This document shows, piece by piece, positions 18,651 to 25,223 of a stretch of DNA of 64,000 nt. Below the pieces are notes generated by a model that worked only from the letters and a program-made list of their open reading frames with translations, did no database searches and was not told where the DNA came from. The translations under genes were made by a program, and so were the position numbers. The first letter of the stretch is position 1. Each line of letters opens with the position of its first letter. The stretch is taken from positions 434,984 to 498,983 of the forward strand of contig NZ_LMIU01000001.1 of the NCBI RefSeq assembly GCF_001428845.1. Direction: 5' to 3'. Source of the DNA: Achromobacter sp. Root83 (GTDB lineage: Bacteria; Pseudomonadota; Gammaproteobacteria; Burkholderiales; Burkholderiaceae_B).

Positions 18651-19646
18651 TTACTGCTTGGTCAGGCCGAGGCTGGCGGTGAGCTTGCCGTACTTGGCCC
18701 ATTCGTCCCGCACGTAGGCGGCGAACGCCGCCGGCGTCTGCGGCCCGCCGCCCAGGTCCATGCCCTGGTCGGCCAGCTTGGCGGCGACCTCGGGGTCGGC
18801 GAGGGTCTGGGCCAGCGCCTGGTCAAGCTTGTCCATCACCGGGCGCGGCAATTTGGCGGGGCCCAGCACGGCATACCACTGCACGACGTCCAGGCCCTTG
18901 ATGCCGGATTCGGCCAGGGTGGGCACGTCCGGCAGCCGTTTGCTGCGTTCGGCGCTGGTCACCGCCAGCGGACGCAGCTTGCCTGCCTGGATCTGGTTGA
19001 TGGCGCCGGGCAGGGTGTCGAAGTTCATGTCCACGCTGCCGCCCAGCAGGTCGGTCATGGCCTGGCCGCTGCCCTTGTAGGGCACGTGCTCCATGGAGAC
19101 GCCGGCGATCTGCGAAAAGCGCGCCGCGCTCAGATGCTGCGGGCTGCCCATGCCGGACGAGGCATACAGCAGTTGCTTCGGCTTGGCGCGGGCGTCGTCC
19201 ACCAGGTTCTGGACGGTGGTGTAGGCGTGCTTGGCGGGATTCACGACCAGCACGTTGGGCACCGAACCGATATAGCGCACCGCCGTGAAGTCCTTGATGG
19301 GATCGATGTTCGATTGCACGACGTAGGGCGCGGCGACCGTGGACTGCATGTTGGCCAGCAGCAGCGTGTAGCCGTCCGGATCGGCCTTGGCCACGTAGTC
19401 GGCGGCGATCAGCCCGGATGCGCCCGGCTTGTTTTCGACCACGATCTGCTGGCCCAGCAAGGTGGACAGCCGCGCGGAGAGGATGCGGGCCGATACGTCG
19501 GTGCCGCCGCCCGGCACGAAGCCGACGACCAGGCGGATGGGGCGTTCCGGCCACTTTGCCGGGTCCTGCGCCAGAACGGGGCCGGCGGCGGCCAGGCCGG
19601 CGGTCAACGCCAGCGTGACCGCCACGGCGCGAACTTGCTTGTGCAT
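18651..19646 (-). CDS. Tripartite tricarboxylate transporter (Bug family) periplasmic binding protein
   Basis: Secreted solute-binding protein of 331 residues. The signal peptide (MHKQVRAVAVTLALTAGLAAAGPVLA) is cleaved near residue 26. The mature start WPERPIRLVVGFVPGGGTD is the Bug/TctC signature, and the conserved ADPDGYTLLL and YASSGMGSPQH segments follow. Such proteins normally work with TctA/TctB membrane partners, which are absent here, as is usual for the many Bug proteins of Bordetella and relatives. It heads the operon with the acyl-CoA genes and is divergent from a GntR regulator across a region with two operator-like palindromes. Confidence 0.9.
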   Translation of the reverse strand: MHKQVRAVAVTLALTAGLAAAGPVLAQDPAKWPERPIRLVVGFVPGGGTDVSARILSARLSTLLGQQIVVENKPGASGLIAADYVAKADPDGYTLLLANMQSTVAAPYVVQSNIDPIKDFTAVRYIGSVPNVLVVNPAKHAYTTVQNLVDDARAKPKQLLYASSGMGSPQHLSAARFSQIAGVSMEHVPYKGSGQAMTDLLGGSVDMNFDTLPGAINQIQAGKLRPLAVTSAERSKRLPDVPTLAESGIKGLDVVQWYAVLGPAKLPRPVMDKLDQALAQTLADPEVAAKLADQGMDLGGGPQTPAAFAAYVRDEWAKYGKLTASLGLTKQ

Positions 19647-19707
19647 AGGAGTCTCCTTGGTGGATTAGGCCTGCCCAGGTGTGGCTTGCTTTATGATTGG
19701 GTCAGGT

Positions 19708-19735
19708 TGGTATTCCATTGGTGTTTGGTATACCA
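19708..19735. promoter_or_regulatory. Tandem GntR-type operator in the divergent Bug/gntR intergenic region
   Basis: A perfect palindrome TGGTATACCA lies at 19726-19735, with a one-mismatch copy TGGTATTCCA at 19708-19717, 18 bp apart centre to centre. TGGTnnnACCA-like palindromes are typical for FadR/VanR-type GntR regulators. The pair lies between the divergent genes, so the adjacent regulator can control both itself and the Bug/hydratase/CoA-transferase operon. Confidence 0.65.
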
Positions 19736-19773
19736 GATACAAAAATAGTCGATGTTGCGAGTGTGAACAACCC

Positions 19774-20481
19774 ATGGCTAACCCTGAAAGCCTGCTTCCG
19801 AATGAGTCCGTCCCCGATTTGGCCATCCACCATCCCACCCTTCCGGCCGTCGTGGCGGAGCGGTTGCGGCAACTGATCATCGACGGCACGCTCAAGCCGG
19901 GCACCTGGCTGAACGAGCGCGACCTGTGCGACCAATTGAAGATTTCGCGCACGCCGCTGCGCGAGGCCTACCGGATGCTGGCCTCGGACGGGCTGGTGGC
20001 GCTGCAGCCCAAGCGGGGGGCGATGGTGATCGAGCTGTCGGCGGACGACATCGAGAATATTTTCGACGTGCTGTCCGTGCTGGAAGGATTGGCGGTGCGC
20101 AGCGCCGCCGAGCGCGCCTCGGACGCGGAGCTCGCCCAGGTGGCGCGCCTGCATGCGCAGATGCTTGAAAACTACGAGAAGCGGGATATCCGCGCGTACT
20201 TTGCGGCCAGTATGGGGACGCACATAGCGATCAACCGCGCCGCGCACAATCCGGCGCTGACGCAATCCTATGACCGGCTGAATCTGCAGGTCCAGGCCCT
20301 GCGCTACAAGTCCAATTTCGACCACGACGAATGGACCACGGCGGTCGCCGACCACGAGGCTTTCGTGCAGGCGTTGATGGCGCGCGACGGCGAACGCGCC
20401 GAAGCGCTGATCCGCAAGCACGTCGGCGGCAAAAAGGCCTACAACCTGCGCGGCCGCCCGGGCGCTTCGGCGAAAGCCTGA
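19774..20481 (+). CDS. GntR family transcriptional regulator (FCD subfamily)
   Basis: DNA-binding regulator of 235 residues. The winged HTH covers about residues 20-85: VVAERLRQLIIDGTLKPG, then LKISRTPLREAYRMLASDGLV, the recognition helix region. The rest is an all-helical FCD effector domain (DDIENIFDVLSVLEGLAVRSAAE), which usually senses a carboxylate with a metal. The start is placed at ATG 19774; the open frame extends upstream through the operator region and would give an unlikely N terminus. It is divergent from the Bug/acyl-CoA operon and almost certainly its regulator, probably as a repressor relieved by the transported acid. Confidence 0.9.
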   Translation: MANPESLLPNESVPDLAIHHPTLPAVVAERLRQLIIDGTLKPGTWLNERDLCDQLKISRTPLREAYRMLASDGLVALQPKRGAMVIELSADDIENIFDVLSVLEGLAVRSAAERASDAELAQVARLHAQMLENYEKRDIRAYFAASMGTHIAINRAAHNPALTQSYDRLNLQVQALRYKSNFDHDEWTTAVADHEAFVQALMARDGERAEALIRKHVGGKKAYNLRGRPGASAKA

Positions 20482-20522
20482 GCACGCGCGGTCCGCCCTG
20501 TGCCGCCGCGGGCGGTTCCGGA

Positions 20523-20549
20523 GCGCATGGCGGCTTTGCCCCCATGCGC
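20523..20549. terminator. Bidirectional hairpin between convergent gntR and MFS genes
   Basis: Arms GCGCATGG (20523-20530) and CCATGCGC (20542-20549) enclose an inner GGC-TTT-GCC stem. It lies in the 76-base gap between two converging genes. No clear T tract is seen. Confidence 0.5.
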
Positions 20550-20557
20550 CGCGCCGT

Positions 20558-21841
20558 TCAGGCCGGCTGCGCCACGACGCGCTTCCTGCCTATCATCAGT
20601 GCCAGGACGGCCGCGATGAGGCCGGTCGCGCCGGAGATCACAAAGGCCATCAGGTAGCTGCCTTGCGAGTCGCGCAACGCGCCGGCCATCCAGGCGGCGC
20701 TGGCGGCCCCCAGTTGATGGCCCGCGACGATCCATCCGAAGACGATGGGGGCATCGCGTTCGCCAAAGGCTTCCGTGGTCAGGCGCAAGGTGGGCGGCAC
20801 GGTGGCGATCCAGTCCAGGCCGAAGAAGATCGCGAAGATCGACAGGCTGTAGAAAGAGAAATCGGAATAGGGCAGGTACATCAGCGACAGGCCCCGCAAC
20901 GCGTAGTAGACGAAGAGCAGCTTGCGCGGATCGTAGCGGTCGGTAAGCCATCCCGATGCCGTGGTGCCGATCAGGTCGAAAATGCCCATCATCGCGAGCA
21001 GGCCCGCGGCTTGCACTTCGGGCATGCCATGGTCGCCGCAGAGCGCGATCAGGTGCGTGCCGACCAAGCCGTTGGTGGTAAAGCCGCACACGAAGAACGT
21101 GGCGAACAGATACCAGAACGTGCGGGTCCTGGCGGCGCGGGACAGCGCGCCGAAGGTGGCGGCCAGCATGCCGGTGCGGGGCGCGCTGGGCGCGGGCGCG
21201 GCGTGGGGGTCGCTGCCGAAGGGTACGAGGCCTACGCTGGATGGGCGGTCCGGCACCAGCCACCACGCCAACGGCACCAGCGCGGCCGCGGCGCCCGCCA
21301 CCGTCCAGACCACGCGTGTCCAGTCGCCCGACGAGGCCAACGCGGCCAGCACGGGCAGGAACACCAGCGTGCCGGTGGCTGCGCTGGCGGTCAACAGACC
21401 CATCATCAGGCCGCGATGCTTGACGAACCAGCGGTTAACGACGGTGGCGCCCATCACGATCGCGACCGCGCCCGAGCCGATGCCCGAGAACACGCCCCAG
21501 GTCATGAGCAGTTGCCAGGGTTCGGTCATGAACGCGCTGACGGCGCTGGACGCGGCCATCAGCAGCAGGGCGCAGATCAGGACGCGGCGCAGGCCGAAGC
21601 GCTCCATGGCCGCGGCGGCGAACGGGCCGACCAGCCCGTACAGGAAGATGCCCAGGGCGGCCGCGAACGAAATCGAACTTCGGCTCCAGCCGAATGCCTC
21701 TTCCAGTGGCACCAGCAGTACGCTGGGAGAAGACCGGAGCCCGGCCGCGACCAGCAAGGAAAGGAAGATGACGGCCACGACGACGAACGCGTACTTCTGC
21801 CCGGCGCGGCGGAACGGAAAGGGAGGTTGGGCTATACTCAT
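20558..21841 (-). CDS. Major facilitator superfamily transporter
   Basis: Inner-membrane transporter of 427 residues with about twelve hydrophobic helices in two halves joined by a loop near residues 205-235 (DPHAAPAPSAPRTGM). The signature GLTASAATG in helix 5 and the DRYDPRKLL segment after helix 8 fit the MFS; the general pattern resembles the monocarboxylate/oxalate-formate group. The substrate is unknown. It is divergent from the TetR gene at 21974. The assigned ATG is directly abutted by one operator arm and has no clear Shine-Dalgarno sequence, so translation may be weak or may depend on an unusual start. Regulation by the neighbouring TetR protein is likely; export of a toxic compound is one option. 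Confidence 0.85.
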   Translation of the reverse strand: MSIAQPPFPFRRAGQKYAFVVVAVIFLSLLVAAGLRSSPSVLLVPLEEAFGWSRSSISFAAALGIFLYGLVGPFAAAAMERFGLRRVLICALLLMAASSAVSAFMTEPWQLLMTWGVFSGIGSGAVAIVMGATVVNRWFVKHRGLMMGLLTASAATGTLVFLPVLAALASSGDWTRVVWTVAGAAAALVPLAWWLVPDRPSSVGLVPFGSDPHAAPAPSAPRTGMLAATFGALSRAARTRTFWYLFATFFVCGFTTNGLVGTHLIALCGDHGMPEVQAAGLLAMMGIFDLIGTTASGWLTDRYDPRKLLFVYYALRGLSLMYLPYSDFSFYSLSIFAIFFGLDWIATVPPTLRLTTEAFGERDAPIVFGWIVAGHQLGAASAAWMAGALRDSQGSYLMAFVISGATGLIAAVLALMIGRKRVVAQPA

Positions 21842-21894
21842 GTTACTGACCGGTACGTATTGAGGTTTGCGAATAGTACGTACCGGTCAGTAAC
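21842..21894. promoter_or_regulatory. Perfect 18-bp inverted-arm operator between MFS and tetR genes
   Basis: The arms GTTACTGACCGGTACGTA (21842-21859) and TACGTACCGGTCAGTAAC (21877-21894) are exact reverse complements separated by 17 bases. Each arm is itself a near palindrome around ACCGGT, a core common in TetR-family operators. Two TetR dimers could therefore bind, one per arm. The left arm touches the MFS start codon and the right arm lies in the overlapping divergent promoters. Confidence 0.75.
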
Positions 21895-21896
21895 AT
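21867..21896 (+). promoter_or_regulatory. Predicted promoter of the tetR gene
   Basis: TTGCGA (21867-21872) and TAACAT (21891-21896) are 18 bases apart. The right operator arm overlaps the spacer and the -10, consistent with autorepression. The leader then contains a small inverted repeat, ATCGTCAA (21895-21902) and TTGACGAT (21911-21918). Confidence 0.4.
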
Positions 21897-21902
21897 CGTC
21901 AA
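21873..21902 (-). promoter_or_regulatory. Predicted promoter of the MFS gene
   Basis: On the minus strand TTGACG (21902-21897) and TACTAT (21878-21873) are 18 bases apart. The right operator arm fills the spacer, so TetR binding would block polymerase. Confidence 0.45.
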
Positions 21903-21973
21903 GCGGTTTTTTGACGATTCTGTTTTCAGGAGGGCCGCCTCATTCGGGCCGTCCTGCGGAAAAGGAGTTCAGC

Positions 21974-22585
21974 ATGGCCACCAAGATTCCCTTGTCTTCC
22001 TCTGCCAAGCCCGCGGCCAAGCCGCCGCTGGCGGCCGAGCGCATACGCAAGACGGCGCGTGAAATGTTCTACCGCGATGGCATACGCGCGGTGGGCGTGG
22101 ACGCGATCGTCACCCAGGCCGGGGTCACCAAGCCCAGCCTGTACCGCAGCTTTTCGTCCAAGGACGAACTGGCGGCGACCTACCTGCGCGACTACGACGC
22201 CGAATTCTGGGCCCGCTTCGATGCCGCCTGCGCCGCGCACCCGGGCGATCCCCGCGGGCAATTGCTGGACTACTTGTCGGGCCTGGGCAGCCGAGCCGTG
22301 CAAAACGGATACCGAGGCTGCGGCCTGACGAACGCGGCCGTGGAATATCCCGAAGCGGGCCACCCCGCGCGGGTGGTCGCGGTTGCGCACAAGCAGGAAC
22401 TGCGCCGCCGCCTGAATGCGATGGCGGCCGAAATGGGCGCCAGCGACCCGGAGGCCTTGGCCGACGGGCTGCTCTTGCTGATCGAAGGCGCTTTCGTTTC
22501 CAGCCAGCTTTTTGGGGCGGGCGGACCGGCTGGCAGGGTGGCCGACATGGCCGAAAAGTTGATCCGGATCCATCTTGCCGGCTGA
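21974..22585 (+). CDS. TetR family transcriptional regulator
   Basis: Regulator of 203 residues. The N-terminal HTH covers about residues 22-65 (IRKTAREMFYRDGIRAVGVDAIVTQAGVTKPSLYRSFSSKDEL in parts: AREMFYRDGIRAVGVDAI and AGVTKPSLYRSFSSKDEL). The C-terminal ligand domain is typical of the group, with CGLTNAAVEYPE near residues 116-127. ATG 21974 is chosen because GGAG precedes it; the open frame runs far upstream through the operator and the opposing MFS gene. It is divergent from the MFS gene, sharing an operator, so it most likely represses both until a ligand exported or imported by the MFS protein accumulates. Confidence 0.9.
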   Translation: MATKIPLSSSAKPAAKPPLAAERIRKTAREMFYRDGIRAVGVDAIVTQAGVTKPSLYRSFSSKDELAATYLRDYDAEFWARFDAACAAHPGDPRGQLLDYLSGLGSRAVQNGYRGCGLTNAAVEYPEAGHPARVVAVAHKQELRRRLNAMAAEMGASDPEALADGLLLLIEGAFVSSQLFGAGGPAGRVADMAEKLIRIHLAG

Positions 22586-22598
22586 ATGGGCTAGGGCG

Positions 22599-22668
22599 TT
22601 GCACAACACTGGTGCGTAAATGGGGGCAGCGTGCACCGTAATGGTGGTGTTTGTACCCATTGCACAAC
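22599..22668. repeat. Direct repeat TTGCACAAC, two copies
   Basis: TTGCACAAC occurs at 22599-22607 and 22660-22668, 61 bases apart, in the 181-base gap upstream of the small protein gene. It may be a regulator site; no match to a known family is claimed. Confidence 0.35.
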
Positions 22669-22694
22669 GAACAAAAAAATGTTTGTAGTTTTTA

Positions 22695-22723
22695 TTGCGA
22701 CGCAGCAAACGCGGGTCTAACAT
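22695..22723 (+). promoter_or_regulatory. Predicted sigma-70-type promoter for the small protein
   Basis: TTGCGA (22695-22700) and TAACAT (22718-22723) have a 17-base spacer. Transcription would begin near 22730, leaving a leader of about 37 bases with AAGGAG at 22755-22760. Confidence 0.5.
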
Positions 22724-22766
22724 GAAGTCGTGTTGTTCCACATCGCCCTTTCTCAAGGAGAGAACC

Positions 22767-22988
22767 ATGAGCGATACCGCGTTGAAAAATGCCCGTATGT
22801 CGGATGCGCTGGAGCGGTCCCTGATCCGCGAGGCCATCAAGGCGGAAACCCTGTCCGGTCCTGCGGTCCGTTCGAGCTGGCTGCGCCTGAAACTGCGCTT
22901 GGCAGCGCTGGGCGGGGCAGTGGGCGAAGTCCTGCATGACATGGACGCGGGCCGGCAGCAGCACCCGGTGGTCTCCGCCCACCACTAA
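22767..22988 (+). CDS. Small protein of unknown function (73 residues)
   Basis: I do not recognise this protein. It is short, soluble and rich in Ala, Leu and Arg: MSDTALKNARMSDALERSLI, then a helical middle (REAIKAETLSGPAVRSS), a second helix (WLRLKLRLAALGGAVGEVLHDMD) and a His-ending tail. There is no Cys and no signal peptide. It has every sign of a real gene: its own predicted promoter, a good AAGGAG ribosome site 6 bases before ATG 22767 and a strong terminator 23 bases after the stop. The open frame upstream of 22767 lies outside a plausible transcript. A regulatory or stress role is only a guess. Confidence 0.7.
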   Translation: MSDTALKNARMSDALERSLIREAIKAETLSGPAVRSSWLRLKLRLAALGGAVGEVLHDMDAGRQQHPVVSAHH

Positions 22989-23004
22989 GCTCATCCAAGA
23001 GCCA

Positions 23005-23038
23005 CAAAAAAACGCCAGCATCCGCTGGCGTTTTTTTT
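23005..23038. terminator. Bidirectional intrinsic terminator (small protein gene / mntH)
   Basis: A 9-bp stem (AACGCCAGC at 23011-23019, GCTGGCGTT at 23024-23032, loop ATCC) is followed by eight Ts and preceded by a run of As. It therefore terminates plus-strand transcription from the small gene and minus-strand transcription of mntH. Confidence 0.9.
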
Positions 23039-23070
23039 GCCCGTTCGGAACGGGCTAGCCGCGCGTTTGT

Positions 23071-24360
23071 TCAGGCGACCATGTCCACCAGCAGATAGCC
23101 GTCCAGCACAATGATGCTTACGGTGGCGGCAACGGCGGCCCAGGCCCAGGCGCCCCGCAGCACATATTGACCCATCAGGCTCTTGCGGCAGGCCAGCACG
23201 ACCAGCGGACCCAGGGCGAAGGGCAGCGCCAGGCTAAGGATGACCTGGCTCAGCACCAGCAGTTCGTCCGGTTCCTGGCCGCCGGTGAACGCCAGCAGTC
23301 CCACCGCCGCCGCGCCCGCCACCAGGCGCGTCATCAGCGCGCGGCGGCGGTCCGACCAGTCGCTGCGGACCTGGAAGCCCCGCGACAGGATGCGGCCGGC
23401 CAGCACGCCGGTGATGGTCGAGCTTTGCCCGGCGGCATAAAGCGCCACGGCGAACACGATGGCCGCGCCGACGCCCAGCGTGTGGCCGATCACCGCATGG
23501 GCATCGTCCAGGCTGGAGACGGCGATGCCGGAACCGGACAGGGACGCGGCCGCCACGATCATGATGGCTGAATTGATCAGCATGGCGACGCCCAGGGACA
23601 CGATGGTGTCGTTGCGCGCCACGCGCATGGCCATGCCGCGCGCTTCGGCCGGAAGTTCTTGCGCGCGCTGCGCCAGGGAGCCGGAATGCAAATACAGGTT
23701 ATGCGGCATGAGGGTTGCGCCCAGGATGCCCAGCGCGATCAGGAAGCCCTGCGGGTCGCGCAATGCCTGGCCGGTCTCGGTGACCCCATGCGCCACCTCG
23801 GTCCAGCCCGGGTTGGCCTTGAACAGCAGGAACACGAACGACAGTGCCACCACTGACAGCAGTCCGGCGATCACGCATTCGTGGTGGTCGGCGTTGCCGC
23901 GGGTCAGCGCCAGCACGGCGAAAGTGCCGATGCCCGTGACGGCGACGCCCGCGATCAGCGGCAGGCCGAAAAGCAGCCGCAATGCGATCGCGCCGCCGAT
24001 CAGTTCCGCAAGCGCGGTGGCCAGGATAGCGGCTTCGCCGGCCAGCCAGGCGGCCTTCGACAGGCGGGGCGAGAGGTGGCGAGCGGTCAGCGTGGCCAGG
24101 TCCTGTCCGGTGGCCAGTGCCAGGCGCGAGACCAGGACCTGGAACCCCAGCGCCAGGAACGCGGACGCGATGACCACCATGAGCAGTCCATAGCCGAAGC
24201 CGCTGCCGCCGGCGATGTCCGTGGCCCAGTTGCCCGGATCGATATAGCCCACGGCGACCAGAAGGCCGGATCCGACCATTCGGCGCAGGTTCGCCGACAC
24301 CCGGGCGTCTTGCGCCAGGGCGGCGTGGCCGCCCGAAATCGCGTAGATGAAACCGGTCAT
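23071..24360 (-). CDS. mntH: Nramp-family divalent metal transporter MntH
   Basis: Proton-coupled manganese (and iron) importer of the inner membrane, 429 residues, about eleven helices. The metal-binding helix-1 motif DPGN is present near residues 42-45 (GYIDPGNWATDI). The helix-6 motif MPHNLYLHS lies near residues 217-225 and carries the conserved Met and His. Together these are diagnostic of Nramp. It is a single gene ending at the bidirectional terminator. A Fur-like inverted repeat overlaps the leader, so expression probably responds to iron or manganese through a Fur-family repressor. Confidence 0.94.
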   Translation of the reverse strand: MTGFIYAISGGHAALAQDARVSANLRRMVGSGLLVAVGYIDPGNWATDIAGGSGFGYGLLMVVIASAFLALGFQVLVSRLALATGQDLATLTARHLSPRLSKAAWLAGEAAILATALAELIGGAIALRLLFGLPLIAGVAVTGIGTFAVLALTRGNADHHECVIAGLLSVVALSFVFLLFKANPGWTEVAHGVTETGQALRDPQGFLIALGILGATLMPHNLYLHSGSLAQRAQELPAEARGMAMRVARNDTIVSLGVAMLINSAIMIVAAASLSGSGIAVSSLDDAHAVIGHTLGVGAAIVFAVALYAAGQSSTITGVLAGRILSRGFQVRSDWSDRRRALMTRLVAGAAAVGLLAFTGGQEPDELLVLSQVILSLALPFALGPLVVLACRKSLMGQYVLRGAWAWAAVAATVSIIVLDGYLLVDMVA

Positions 24361-24370
24361 GGGATGCTCC

Positions 24371-24385
24371 TGAGAATGGTTCTCA
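24371..24385. promoter_or_regulatory. Fur-family box upstream of mntH
   Basis: TGAGAA-TGG-TTCTCA is a perfect 6-3-6 inverted repeat 10-24 bases upstream of the mntH start. Read on the minus strand as AATGAGAACCATTCTCA it resembles the GC-adapted Fur boxes of betaproteobacteria. It overlaps the predicted -10 edge and the ribosome-binding region. Confidence 0.65.
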
Positions 24386-24413
24386 TTTTCTAGAAGCAGC
24401 GCCGAACCGTCAA
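24385..24413 (-). promoter_or_regulatory. Predicted mntH promoter
   Basis: On the minus strand TTGACG (24413-24408) and GAAAAT (24390-24385) are 17 bases apart and directly precede the Fur-like box. Confidence 0.5.
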
Positions 24414-24492
24414 ATTGATTTTGCCCAAGGGACGGATAGGAGGGCCCAATGATCCGGCCCCGTCAGGGGCGGAGCATCGGGCCTGGCGGCCA

Positions 24493-24918
24493 TCAGGACT
24501 TCAGCTTGGCGTCCATGGAAATCTTGGCGTTGAGCACCTTGGACACGGGGCAGCCCTTTTCCGCCTTGCGCGCGGCTTCCTCGAAGGCCTGCGCGGAGGC
24601 GCCCGGGATGACCGCTTCCACGGTCAGATGGACGGCGGTAATGGAAAAGCCGTCGTCGACCTTGTCGAGCGTGACTTCCGCTTTGGTGTCCAGGCTCTGC
24701 GCCACCATGCCGGATTCGGACAGGATGTTCGACAGCGCCATGGTGAAGCAGCCGGCGTGCGCCGCGCCCAGCAGTTCCTCGGGATTGGTGCCGGGGGTGT
24801 CGCCGAAGCGGGTGTTGAAGCCGTAAGGCTGGCTCTTGAGCGCGCCGCTTTGCGTGGAAATCGTGCCCTTGCCAGTCTTCAGATCGCCCGACCAGGCGGC
24901 GGTTGCGGTTTTCTTCAT
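24493..24918 (-). CDS. osmC: OsmC/Ohr family peroxiredoxin-like protein
   Basis: Thiol-dependent hydroperoxide reductase of 141 residues. It begins MKKTATAAWSGDLKTGKGTI, the OsmC-type opening. The two redox cysteines are in AAHAGCFTMAL (near residue 57) and EKGCPVSKVL (near residue 121). The start at ATG 24918 is supported by AGGAG nearby; a longer open frame to 25014 lacks family resemblance. OsmC proteins reduce organic peroxides in the cytoplasm and are induced by osmotic stress or late growth. It is separate from mntH (132-base gap, same strand) and divergent from the orphan binding protein gene. Confidence 0.9.
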   Translation of the reverse strand: MKKTATAAWSGDLKTGKGTISTQSGALKSQPYGFNTRFGDTPGTNPEELLGAAHAGCFTMALSNILSESGMVAQSLDTKAEVTLDKVDDGFSITAVHLTVEAVIPGASAQAFEEAARKAEKGCPVSKVLNAKISMDAKLKS

Positions 24919-25223
24919 ACGTGACTCCTGTGAGGGACGCGGCCATGCGCGGCGCGTCCGGGGTAGGGGAGCGCGTGCGCCGGTGAAGGCGGCGCGCTTT
25001 GCCTCAGGCGGCATCGTCGATGATACGGTGCGCCCGGGGGGCTCGCATGGAATCGGCCGTTCGCAACGGCAAGCCGATGTAACGGTAGGGCGGCTGGACG
25101 GCAGGAGGGAGCGGCCCCGGACGCCAACGGACCCGGTGGCCGGGGAAACCGGCGTCCCGCATCAGGCAAAATAGCGGCATCCCCTCAACCGCATCCCCTC
25201 AACACTTTCCCGAGAGCCGTCTC
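24919..25223. other. Divergent intergenic region between osmC and a binding-protein gene
   Basis: This gap of about 305 bases holds no convincing gene. A 13-base tandem direct repeat, GCATCCCCTCAAC (25177-25189 and 25191-25203), lies just upstream of the ribosome site of the plus-strand gene. Both promoters must lie here, but no clear -35/-10 pair was found. Confidence 0.5.
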
